Source: Actinomyces ruminicola (GTDB lineage Bacteria; Actinomycetota; Actinomycetes; Actinomycetales; Actinomycetaceae). Taken from it: a stretch of DNA of 64,000 nt. The translations under genes and the position numbers were made by a program. The stretch lies in NCBI RefSeq assembly GCF_900103885.1, contig NZ_FNIM01000006.1, forward strand, positions 1 through 64,000, read 5' to 3'. This document shows positions 25,925 to 34,419 of this stretch, piece after piece; position 1 is the first letter of the stretch; every line of letters starts with the position of its first letter. Under the pieces are notes generated by a model. That model ran no database searches and was not told the DNA's origin. It worked only from the letters and a program-made list of their open reading frames with translations.

Positions 25925-27970
25925 TTATCGACGAGTGATTCGCGTTCCAGTTCCGCGCAGCGTCGGAATCGCGAGCATGAAGAATGATGCGGCACCAAGC
26001 GCCAGCAGCAGGCCGGCAGACACGAGCTTCCAGCCGTCGGCACCCAGCGCGCCGTCACCGGTCAGGTCCTCGCCCACGGTCAGCGTGATGCCAGTGCCGT
26101 CGGAGCTCTGAACGCCTGCGGATTCGGCGATCTCCAGCTGGGCCCACCCCAGCAGCTCAGAGTCGCGGTTACCCACGGCGATCTTGTAGCTGCCCGGGTC
26201 GAGGGTGGAGATGTCCACGGAAACGGAATTGTTCGCATCGACCTGGACCCAGCCGGCGGTAGTCGCGCCCGGGAACACGAACACGGCCACCCAGTCGCCC
26301 TCGCTAACCTTGGCCGACGGAAATATCAGCGTGATGGTTGTGCCCTGCCGCGTGCCGGACAGTGAGCCCGCGTTGTCGGGCCCGAGCTCGCTGGCGTCCT
26401 GGACGGGCGACGCCGGGGCGCTGCTCGGGCGCGCATTGGCGTCGACATCCTCCGCCTCTGCCGGCGGCGCCGCCGACACGTCGCGCGAATCGGGCTGAGA
26501 GGCACTGGCGGTCCCCGCCCGCGCACTTGAGGACGTGGTCGTCTCCTGCACTATGAGCGGGTCGATGTCGATGCCTTCGTTGAGCACGTCAAAGTTGGCC
26601 TGAGCCGTGTTCGAGTCGGCATCCGCTGCCGCGGCGGAGGGAGCGGCCTCCGGCTGCTTCCCGGGCGCGGCGTCATCCGCCGTGGTGGTGGCCGAAGCCT
26701 CCGGTTGGGTCACTGCCTGCCCACTCGGCACCGCGCCTTCCGATGGCTGCGGCTGCACGGACGGCAGGTCGGAGGGCGCCGCAGAGGGCTCGGTGGTGGA
26801 CTCTGCTGACGGCACGTCGGTGGGTCGGTCTGTCGCCGCGTCGGAGGGCTGCGTTGCGGGCGCCGTCGTGGCGTCGGTCGGTTGCGCGGTGGGCCGGTCC
26901 TCGCCGGCTCCCGCTATCCGCACCGACACGGCCCCGGCCGCACCGTCGCCAGGGGTGGCAGAGACGACGTACCCGGCTCCCAGTGACACCCCGGCGGCCT
27001 CGAAGGCCTCCGCGGAGACGGTGAAGTAGGTGCCGCAGAAGCGGGCGCGCACGGTCACCGGGCTGGTGCTGCCATTGGGGTCGGTCACCGCGAGCGCGAC
27101 CTTGAAGCTGCCGGAGATATTGGTACTACGGTCGAAGGACCAGCCGACGCCGACCAAGACACCGTTGGTGTAACTCAGAGTTGCTCCCGCAGTGGCCTCC
27201 GGCAGCCGCACGTCCATGAGCAGCGTGTCGACGGTCACCCACTCGGCCGATGACGACTCCCGCCACTGCAAGGTGTATGTGGCGGTGTGGGCGTCCATGG
27301 CCTGCGTAAACGGCCACAGCGGCAGGGCGTAGTCGGAGCGGCCATGGGTGAAGGCCGGATAGATGGTAGCCGACTGCGCCGCCCCGGACTCGGCGACCAA
27401 CCGCACCTGCACCGCCGTGCTGACCGTCCCCTTCGCACCCAGCGGCCGCCCCGCCTCGTCCTTCCAGCCGGAGAACATCAGCAGCGGCCGGTCTGTGCTG
27501 CTGGAGGAGACGTAGCTTGCGCCCGGGCTCCTCACTGCGACCGTCTTCTCGCTCCGCTCCTGTGCCGCCACCGCCGTGGGTGCAGCGCCCGGATCCTCTG
27601 TGGCGGCCGGTGCCGGCCCGGCGGCGTTTTCCTGGGGGTCGGCGATTGCCTCGTCCAGCGCCGATGCGGGCGCGGTCATGTCGACCGGAGCTGTCGTTTG
27701 CGCCCCCGCGGTCCGGGACGGGAGGGCGCCCGACGTATCGTCCGGGGGGCTCGCCGTGTACGGCGTCGCGGCTGCGGCGGGAACGGTCGCCGCCGCTTGC
27801 TCCGCGGCGTGCGCGGGAGCCGACGCCCACTGGTCGGCGACGGCCACGGCGCCCACTCCGGCGGAGGCGGTCAGGATGACTCCGAGCACAGTTGGCACGG
27901 CGAGCGCGGCTCGCAGTACTGGTCTGCGGGCTGTGCGAGCTGCCTTGGAGTGGCGCGGAAGATAGGTCAT
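25925..27970 (-). CDS. Large secreted protein with Pro/Thr/Ala-rich stalk and membrane anchor
   Basis: Unrecognised, 681 residues. A long signal peptide (VLRAALAVPTVLGVILTASAGV) is followed by an Ala-rich segment to about 130 and a folded beta-rich domain of about 240 residues (from SYVSSSSTDRPLLMFSGW to AVSVRIAG). Next comes a low-complexity stretch with PTD/PSD repeats (about 360-470) and a second Ig-like domain (ITLIFPSAKVSEGDWVAVFV). The protein ends in a transmembrane helix (GWKLVSAGLLLALGAASFFML) and basic tail. No LPXTG motif. It is the first gene of a two-gene unit with the protein at 25108-25884; both look like extracellular partners. Confidence 0.6.
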   Translation of the reverse strand: MTYLPRHSKAARTARRPVLRAALAVPTVLGVILTASAGVGAVAVADQWASAPAHAAEQAAATVPAAAATPYTASPPDDTSGALPSRTAGAQTTAPVDMTAPASALDEAIADPQENAAGPAPAATEDPGAAPTAVAAQERSEKTVAVRSPGASYVSSSSTDRPLLMFSGWKDEAGRPLGAKGTVSTAVQVRLVAESGAAQSATIYPAFTHGRSDYALPLWPFTQAMDAHTATYTLQWRESSSAEWVTVDTLLMDVRLPEATAGATLSYTNGVLVGVGWSFDRSTNISGSFKVALAVTDPNGSTSPVTVRARFCGTYFTVSAEAFEAAGVSLGAGYVVSATPGDGAAGAVSVRIAGAGEDRPTAQPTDATTAPATQPSDAATDRPTDVPSAESTTEPSAAPSDLPSVQPQPSEGAVPSGQAVTQPEASATTTADDAAPGKQPEAAPSAAAADADSNTAQANFDVLNEGIDIDPLIVQETTTSSSARAGTASASQPDSRDVSAAPPAEAEDVDANARPSSAPASPVQDASELGPDNAGSLSGTRQGTTITLIFPSAKVSEGDWVAVFVFPGATTAGWVQVDANNSVSVDISTLDPGSYKIAVGNRDSELLGWAQLEIAESAGVQSSDGTGITLTVGEDLTGDGALGADGWKLVSAGLLLALGAASFFMLAIPTLRGTGTRITRR

Positions 27971-28683
27971 CGATACGGAACTCGTCTGTTGGCCTTGGTC
28001 TGTTCGGGAACCGTTGCGGCACAGGCACGGTCACGGTGACGATGGGAACAACCCGCATGCTCTCAAGCGACCTCGGGAACCTCGAACACAGGGCCTTCGG
28101 GGAGCTCGGGAGTCGATACGTGTGGGTCACCCCCAACGCGCTTCGATCGTATCTCCCAAATTGTCTGAACGACACTGAAATGCCGGGAGCGTGCGGCGTA
28201 TCACCCACACGCGGCACGACCGGCGGCCGCCCGCCGCCCCGCCCCGACCGGTGATGTTCCCCGTGATGGCAAGGAATGCCCCAACCGCCGAGTCTTAACG
28301 GCGCACCTTCTTCTCGGATGTACCATTATCATCTCGAAGGTATCGGTTACATCTACGAAGGCCCGGGCCGCCGAGTCCGCGAGACCGGACTCACGTGTGA
28401 GCTTGTGCGGGAGGCGGCAATTCACGCCCACACACCCCTAAGCTGGGCGCCAGGAGTGATCCGTGCTGTGAGCCCCGTTCACGGCTCGTTCTGCCGCTTG
28501 ACATGCGCAGCGCCGAGCGTGATCCCGTGAGTTGGTACGTGAAGCCCAGGAGTCCCCGTTGTCGACCTCGGCCGGGCGCCGGGCAAGTGTGGTGGGTGCG
28601 GCGCGGCAAGAGCGGAGACCATCCGGTTTCCCCCACACTCCGCGACCGGTTCCCCAAAGCGGAACCAGATACGGGAACAGACA
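27971..28683. other. 713-base divergent intergenic region
   Basis: No convincing gene: small frames here (for example 28276-28530) have no ribosome-binding site or recognisable sequence. The region must hold promoters for the surface-protein pair (minus) and the helicase (plus). A TTGACA hexamer at 28498-28503 is the best -35 candidate for the helicase but has only GATCCC at the expected -10 position. On the minus strand a TACGAT hexamer (28151-28146) is a weak -10 candidate. The helicase could have a leader of 150 bases or more, as cold-shock helicase mRNAs often do. Confidence 0.4.
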
Positions 28684-31065
28684 ATGACAGCCACCCCGAC
28701 TGGGCCTACTGCGCCCTTCGGCACCCCCGACGACGCCCCTCTCGGCATTGACGACCTGTTCAGCGCCGAGATCGAGGGCGCCGCCCAGAACCCCTCCCGG
28801 GGCTCCGCCCCCGACGCCAACGGACCCGAGGCCGTTGCCGCGCCCCGCGACCTGGCCTTCGTCTCGCCGCCGTCCGCGGAGTCCTTCGACACCCCCGCCT
28901 CCTCCGACTCGCCCGAAGACCCCGAGGGCCTGGAGGACGAGGAGGAGGCCGACGACGTCGACCTGAACCTGCCCGAGTCCGATCCCGAGGAGCTCGAGGC
29001 CGCGGACGAGTCGGATGATGAGGGCGACGCAGACATCGCCGAGGACGACGTCGACGGACACGCTCCGTTCATCGATTCCGATGAGGACGACGATGACGGT
29101 GATGAGCCCGCCCAAGCGCCCGAGGACGTCACCTTCGACGACCTGGGCCTGCCCGCCGACCTGCTCAAGGCCGTCAAGGACATGGGCTTTACTACCCCCA
29201 CGGCCATCCAGCGCGAGGCCATCCCCGTGCTGCTGGCCGGTCGCGACGTCGTCGGCATCGCCCAGACCGGCACTGGTAAGACGGCCGCCTTCGGCCTGCC
29301 GCTGCTGGACGCCGTCGACACCCGCGACGACGCCGTGCAGGCCCTGGTGCTGGCCCCCACCCGCGAACTCGCGCTCCAGAGCGCCGAGGCCATCACCGAC
29401 ATGGCCGCCCGCTCGCGTGGCCTGGACGTCGTCGCGGTTTATGGCGGCGCGCCCTACGGACCGCAGATCGGCGCCCTGAGGGACGGCGCCCAGGTAGTGG
29501 TCGGCACTCCCGGGCGCGTGATCGACCTGATCGAGAAGGGCGCTCTGTCGCTGGCGGAGGTGAAGTACTTCGTGCTCGACGAGGCCGACGAGATGCTGCG
29601 CATGGGCTTCGCCGAGGATGTCGAGACCATCGCCGCCTCACTGCCCCAGCAGCGCCGCACCGCCCTGTTCTCCGCCACCATGCCGCCCGCCATCCAGGCA
29701 GTTGCCCGCCAGCACCTGGACGACCCGGTACGCGTGGAGGTCGCCCGTCAGTCCTCCACCGTGGACACCGTCCACCAGACGTACGCCGTGGTGCCCTTCC
29801 GCCACAAGATCGGGGCCGCCGCCCGCGTGCTGGCAGTAACCGACGCCGAGGCCGCCCTGGTGTTCGTGCGCACCAAGTCCACGGCTGAAGACGTGGCCAT
29901 TGAGCTGGCCGGCCGCGGCATCCAGGCCGCCGCCATCTCCGGCGACGTGCCCCAGCGGGAGCGCGAGCGCCTAGTGGAGCGCCTGCGCGCCGGCACGCTC
30001 GACGTGCTGGTGGCCACCGATGTCGCCGCTCGCGGCCTGGACGTCGACCGCATCGGACTGGTCGTCAACTTCGACGTCCCCCGCGAGGCGGAGGCCTACG
30101 TGCACCGCATTGGACGCACCGGCCGCGCCGGCCGCCACGGTGAGGCGGTCACCTTCCTGACCCCCAAGGAGAAGGGCAAGCTCCGCCAGATCGAGCGCCT
30201 GACCGGCACCCGCCTGGAGGAGATCACGCTGCCCTCCCCCGCGGACGTCTCCGAGCACCGGGCCGGCAAGCTGCTGGACCGCGCCGCCGCTCGGCGCGAG
30301 CGTGGTCGCTTGGACATGTACGCCCAGCTGGTGGCCGCCAAGAGCGAGGAGCTCGGGATCGGCGCCGACGAGCTCGCCGCCACCCTGCTGGCGCTCGCCG
30401 TCGGCGACGAAGGACCCCGCCGCCGTAGAGAGGAGGACCGCCCCCGGCGCGGAAACCGGGAGGAGCTCCTGGACGAAGATGGCTCCTTCGTATCCGCCTC
30501 CTTCGAGGGCGGCCGGGATGACCGGCGTGGACGCCGCACGGACCGTATCGATGGCAAGCCCGGCGCTAGCCGCGGTGGCCGTCGCTATCACGACGAGGGC
30601 TCCGGCACCGTCTACCGCATCGAGGTCGGCCACCGTGACCGCGTGCTGCCCGGCGCGATCGTCGGCGCGCTGGCGAACGAGGGCTCCATCTCCGGCTCCG
30701 ACATCGGCAAGATCGATATCCTGCAGTCCTTCTCGCTGGTGGAGATCCACACGCCGCTGAGCGAGGAGCAGCTGGAGAGCATGCGCCACGCCACCTTCGC
30801 CGGTCGGGAACTGCGTATCCGCGTGGATGAGGGCCCGGGACACGGCTGGGACAATGGCCAGCGCGGAGGTCGGTCCGGTGGCGGATACCGGGGCGGACGG
30901 AATAACGACCGCGGTGCCGGACGTTATGACCGCGGTGGTTTCAAGCGTCGTTACGACCGCGACGACCGCCGCAGTGACAGGAATGACAGGAGCGGCCGCT
31001 GGGGCAATCGCGGCTGGGACGGCGGTCGCAAGGGCGGCTTCCGCGGTAACCGCGACGGGCGGTGA
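28684..31065 (+). CDS. deaD: DEAD-box RNA helicase (DeaD/CsdA type) with acidic N-terminal extension
   Basis: ATP-dependent RNA helicase of 793 residues. About 148 N-terminal residues are disordered and very acidic (runs such as EDEEEADD and DEDDDDGDE). The helicase core then shows the Q motif (FDDLGL..TAIQ), Walker A AQTGTGKT (193-200), PTRELA, VLDEADEML, the SAT motif, RGLDVDRI and HRIGRTGRAGR. A DbpA-type RNA-binding domain follows (YRIEVGHRDRVLPGAIVGAL), then an RGG-rich tail (RGGRSGGGYRGGRN and repeats of RYDR). This architecture fits ribosome assembly or RNA turnover, especially in the cold. The long acidic leader sequence is unusual. Confidence 0.92.
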   Translation: MTATPTGPTAPFGTPDDAPLGIDDLFSAEIEGAAQNPSRGSAPDANGPEAVAAPRDLAFVSPPSAESFDTPASSDSPEDPEGLEDEEEADDVDLNLPESDPEELEAADESDDEGDADIAEDDVDGHAPFIDSDEDDDDGDEPAQAPEDVTFDDLGLPADLLKAVKDMGFTTPTAIQREAIPVLLAGRDVVGIAQTGTGKTAAFGLPLLDAVDTRDDAVQALVLAPTRELALQSAEAITDMAARSRGLDVVAVYGGAPYGPQIGALRDGAQVVVGTPGRVIDLIEKGALSLAEVKYFVLDEADEMLRMGFAEDVETIAASLPQQRRTALFSATMPPAIQAVARQHLDDPVRVEVARQSSTVDTVHQTYAVVPFRHKIGAAARVLAVTDAEAALVFVRTKSTAEDVAIELAGRGIQAAAISGDVPQRERERLVERLRAGTLDVLVATDVAARGLDVDRIGLVVNFDVPREAEAYVHRIGRTGRAGRHGEAVTFLTPKEKGKLRQIERLTGTRLEEITLPSPADVSEHRAGKLLDRAAARRERGRLDMYAQLVAAKSEELGIGADELAATLLALAVGDEGPRRRREEDRPRRGNREELLDEDGSFVSASFEGGRDDRRGRRTDRIDGKPGASRGGRRYHDEGSGTVYRIEVGHRDRVLPGAIVGALANEGSISGSDIGKIDILQSFSLVEIHTPLSEEQLESMRHATFAGRELRIRVDEGPGHGWDNGQRGGRSGGGYRGGRNNDRGAGRYDRGGFKRRYDRDDRRSDRNDRSGRWGNRGWDGGRKGGFRGNRDGR

Positions 31066-31107
31066 CGCCCTAGCCAGGAGCCCGGCCGCGGACGAGAGGA
31101 CCACAGC

Positions 31108-32712
31108 ATGATCCCGGCCGTGTATCTGCTCGCCGTGGTGGTGTTCGGCTTCGCCGCCACCCTGCTGCGCCTACCTCCGCTGGTCGGGTTCCTGGCCGCA
31201 GGCTTCCTGCTGGGATCCTCGCCGCTGCCGAATCTGGAGTTCGTCGAGATCCTCGGCGACCTCGGGGTGGCGGTGCTGCTGTTCACCATCGGGCTCAAGC
31301 TCGACCTGCGGGTTCTGCGCCGCAAGGAGGTCGTCGGCACGGCCGCCATCGTGATCGCGGTGCTGACCCTCCTGGGGACGGCGCTCGTGGCCGCGCTGCT
31401 GGCTCTCGGCCTGGACCTCGGTGCCACCACGCCGGCAGGCGTCGCCGCCGTCGGCTTCGCCCTGTCCTTCTCCTCCACCGTGGTGGTCGTCAAGCTTCTG
31501 GAGGAGCGGGACGACTCCGGCTCCCTGTACGGGCGCATCGCCATCGGCGTACTGGTGCTCCAGGACATCGCCGCCGTCGCCTACATGACCGCCGCCTCCG
31601 GTCGCCTGCCCAGCCCCTGGGCGGCCGCCCTGGTGCTGCTGTGGCCGGCGTCCCGTTTGTTCGGGAAGGTGCTGGACCGCATTGACCATCGGGAAATGCG
31701 GGCCCTGTTCGGCATGTCGATGGCGCTGCTGCCCGGCTACCTGCTGTTCGACCTCGTCGGCGTCGACGGCGATCTGGGCGCCCTGATCATGGGCGCGCTG
31801 CTGGCCCCCCACCCTGCCGCCAAGGAGCTTTCCGGCGCCCTGTTCACCATCAAGGAGCTGCTGCTGGTGGGGTTCTTCCTCGCCATCGGGTTGGACGGCG
31901 TCCCCGGGACGGCCGCCTTCGCGCTCGCCGGCGCGCTGCTGCTCCTGCTGCCGGTGCGCTCGCTCATCTACACCCTGGTGGTGCGGGTGCTGGGGATGCG
32001 GCGGCGCACCTCGGTGCTCACCGGCCTGGCCCTGACCGCCTACAGCGAGTTCGCACTCATCGTGGTGAACACCGCCACCGACCACGGGCTGCTCGGCGCG
32101 CAGTGGCCCACGGCGGTCTCCCTGGCCCTGGCACTGTCCTTCGTCGTGTCCGCCATGGTCAACCACAAGCCGGCCGCCCTGGTGGAATGGATGTCGGGGC
32201 TGCTCCCCCACCGCCCGGCCGGCAGACTGCACCCCGACGAGCGCCCGCTGCGGCTCGAGGGCGTGTGCACCGTTGTGTTCGGCATGGGGCGGGCCGGGCG
32301 CTCCACATACACGCGGCTGTACGCCGACGGGCAGAAGGGCGTGCTCGGCATCGACAACGACGCCACCAAGGTGGAGGAGCTCGCGCGCCAGGGCTTCAAC
32401 GTCCTGGAGGCGGACGCCACCGATCGCCAGTTCTGGGAGCGGCTGGAGGCCGTGCACGTAGCCACGGTGGTGCTGGCCATGTCCGAGCCGGGCGCCAACG
32501 TGCACGTACTGGAATGGCTGGGACGCCTCAATTTCGACGGCCGGGTCCTGGCCATCGCCCGCTACGACGACGAGGCCTCGGCCATGCGGGCCGCGGGCGT
32601 GGACGCCGTCATCAACCTCTATGAGGGCGCCGGCGAGGCGCTCGCCCGCGCGGCCGAGGCGCTTCCGTCCGCCGCCGGATCACCCGGCCGGGACGGTGCC
32701 ACTCCCGCCTGA
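31108..32712 (+). CDS. KefB-type monovalent cation:proton antiporter with RCK domain
   Basis: CPA2-family transporter of 534 residues. Residues 1-365 contain about twelve transmembrane helices with FLAAGFLLGSSPLPN and LGVAVLLFTIGLKLDL motifs. A C-terminal TrkA-N/RCK nucleotide-binding domain follows (VVFGMGRAGRSTYTRLYADG, then GIDNDATKVEELARQGFNVLEADAT in parts). The TrkA-C domain is missing. It probably moves K+ or Na+ against protons under control of a bound dinucleotide. It follows the helicase by 42 bases with GAGAGGACC upstream and may share its transcript. Its last 33 bases overlap the convergent GTPase gene. Confidence 0.85.
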   Translation: MIPAVYLLAVVVFGFAATLLRLPPLVGFLAAGFLLGSSPLPNLEFVEILGDLGVAVLLFTIGLKLDLRVLRRKEVVGTAAIVIAVLTLLGTALVAALLALGLDLGATTPAGVAAVGFALSFSSTVVVVKLLEERDDSGSLYGRIAIGVLVLQDIAAVAYMTAASGRLPSPWAAALVLLWPASRLFGKVLDRIDHREMRALFGMSMALLPGYLLFDLVGVDGDLGALIMGALLAPHPAAKELSGALFTIKELLLVGFFLAIGLDGVPGTAAFALAGALLLLLPVRSLIYTLVVRVLGMRRRTSVLTGLALTAYSEFALIVVNTATDHGLLGAQWPTAVSLALALSFVVSAMVNHKPAALVEWMSGLLPHRPAGRLHPDERPLRLEGVCTVVFGMGRAGRSTYTRLYADGQKGVLGIDNDATKVEELARQGFNVLEADATDRQFWERLEAVHVATVVLAMSEPGANVHVLEWLGRLNFDGRVLAIARYDDEASAMRAAGVDAVINLYEGAGEALARAAEALPSAAGSPGRDGATPA

Positions 32713-34419
32713 TCCGTAACCGCGACGGGTCGGCGAGCACAGTCCGTCTACGAGAGTCGCGACCTCCTCGAAACGAGCGCTCTCCTGGTCCAGGGGGTCG
32801 GTCAGCGTCGTCCGTACCGCCTCCGCCACCCCCCGGTGCAGGCGCGCACGAACGCGTCTGCGGCGGCGGGCGGCCCCGGCACGCGCCAGGCTCGTGCCGA
32901 CGACTCCCAGCGCCAGGCCGACCAACAGGCCGCCCAGGAGCAGGACGGTAGGCCAGGGGACGTGTCCCCAGCGCGGCGGATCCACCGGAAGCAGCAGGTA
33001 GCGGTCCATGACTCGAAGAAGCGCCAGCCAGCAGCCGCCGACGAGTGCCGCGCACGCCAGGAGCACTTGCAGGGCATTCGCGGCCCGCCACCAGCGCGGG
33101 CGGCGGGCCTGCTCCAGGTCCGTGCCTCCCACGGCGGCGTCCAGGCGGTCGTAGAGCTGCTCGGCCCGCGCACTCAGGCGGTCAAGGGCCTGCTCCTGCG
33201 CCACCGCGGGCAGGTGCCGGGTCCGCTGCGCCGTGTAGGCGTGTACGGCCGCGCGCAGTGCCGCGTCGGCGGCCGCGTCGGGCGCGGGCAGGGATGTGCG
33301 CGAGATCGGCGCCTCCCGGCTGGAGGACGGCGGCCTGCGCCTGCGGACGTCGGCCCCCAGGTGCAGGGCCCGCAGCGGGTCCTGGCGCAGGCGTGAGAGC
33401 CAGCGCAGGGGCAGCCAGCCGACGCGACGGGCGGCCTCCAGCCGCATGGAGGCGCCGACGGCGTCGGCGACGCGGTCCGTGCCCACGGCACGGCGGGCCG
33501 CCGCCTCAAGGGCCTCAACCCCTGCGGCCTCGGCGGGCCCCGGTGCGTCCGCGGGCTCCTGTCGGAGCACGTCGCGAGCCCGGGCGGCCAGCGTCCTCGC
33601 GTCGGCGGCAAGGCGCGCCTGGGTCACGTCCTCCAAGTCGGCGACCGCGCGGATGCGGGCGCGCAGCTCCTGCACGCCCTCGCCGGTACGAGCGCTCACC
33701 TCGACGACGTCCACGCCGTCCAGGCCCTCGGCGGCGAGCAGGGCGGTGAGGTCGCGCACGGCTTCTTCCCGCTCGGTCTCCGTCAGGCGGTCCACCTGGT
33801 TGAGCGCCACGACGGATACGGCGGCATGCTCGGCCATCGGTGCGATGAAGTCGTGGTGGATGACGGCGTCCGCGTACTTCTCCGGGTCCAGGACCCACAC
33901 GAGGATGTCGACGAGGCCGGCGAGCCGCTCAGCGACGGCACGGTGCCCCCGGATAACGGAATCGATGTCGGGCAGATCCAGCAGGACGGTGCTCTCCCCC
34001 ACCCCGACGGCGGCCGGCCCCCAGGCCGGGGTCTCCGGCAGGCGGACCCGCTCATGGACCCCGAGCCAGTCCAGGAGCCGCCCGACCGCGCCAGCCGTCT
34101 CAGGCGACGGTGAGGCGGGCAGGGCGGCCAGTGGGTGGGTGGTGGTCGGTCGGGTGACCGCGGCAGGCGACAGCTGAGCCCCGCAGATCGCGTTGAAGAG
34201 GCTCGACTTGCCTGATCCCGTCGCCCCTAGGAGCGCGACCACGTTGACGCCCGGGGCGATGAGCCGACGTTTCCCGGCGCGCTCAAGCAGGGCACGGGCG
34301 GGCTCGATGGCATCCACGGGCAGGAGGTCGTCGCCGATCTCCACCAGGCGGGCGAGCCTCGCGAGCGGGTCCTCGCCGACGGCACCCCCGCCTGCCGCGG
34401 CGCGCGGGCGGCTCCTCAT
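32680..34419 (-). CDS. Membrane-anchored dynamin-like/Era-like GTPase, second of a tandem pair
   Basis: A 579-residue GTPase. The G domain has G1 LLGATGSGKSS, G2 RPTTTH, G3 LDLPDID and G4 NQVDRL. A helical region follows, then two transmembrane helices near the C-terminus (LLACAALVGGCWLALLRVM and VLLLGGLLVGLALGVVGTSL) and an amphipathic tail. The first codon overlaps the stop of the upstream GTPase gene (ATGA), so the two proteins are made together, as in bacterial dynamin-like pairs (DynA/DynB, IniA/IniC). The 3' end overlaps the antiporter gene tail-to-tail by 33 bases. Function here is unknown; membrane remodelling or septation is an inference. Confidence 0.75.
   Translation of the reverse strand: MRSRPRAAAGGGAVGEDPLARLARLVEIGDDLLPVDAIEPARALLERAGKRRLIAPGVNVVALLGATGSGKSSLFNAICGAQLSPAAVTRPTTTHPLAALPASPSPETAGAVGRLLDWLGVHERVRLPETPAWGPAAVGVGESTVLLDLPDIDSVIRGHRAVAERLAGLVDILVWVLDPEKYADAVIHHDFIAPMAEHAAVSVVALNQVDRLTETEREEAVRDLTALLAAEGLDGVDVVEVSARTGEGVQELRARIRAVADLEDVTQARLAADARTLAARARDVLRQEPADAPGPAEAAGVEALEAAARRAVGTDRVADAVGASMRLEAARRVGWLPLRWLSRLRQDPLRALHLGADVRRRRPPSSSREAPISRTSLPAPDAAADAALRAAVHAYTAQRTRHLPAVAQEQALDRLSARAEQLYDRLDAAVGGTDLEQARRPRWWRAANALQVLLACAALVGGCWLALLRVMDRYLLLPVDPPRWGHVPWPTVLLLGGLLVGLALGVVGTSLARAGAARRRRRVRARLHRGVAEAVRTTLTDPLDQESARFEEVATLVDGLCSPTRRGYGSGGSGTVPAG

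Noticed and set aside
28276-28530. 84-codon frame upstream of the helicase
   Set aside because: No start signal, no family resemblance, mixed codon pattern.
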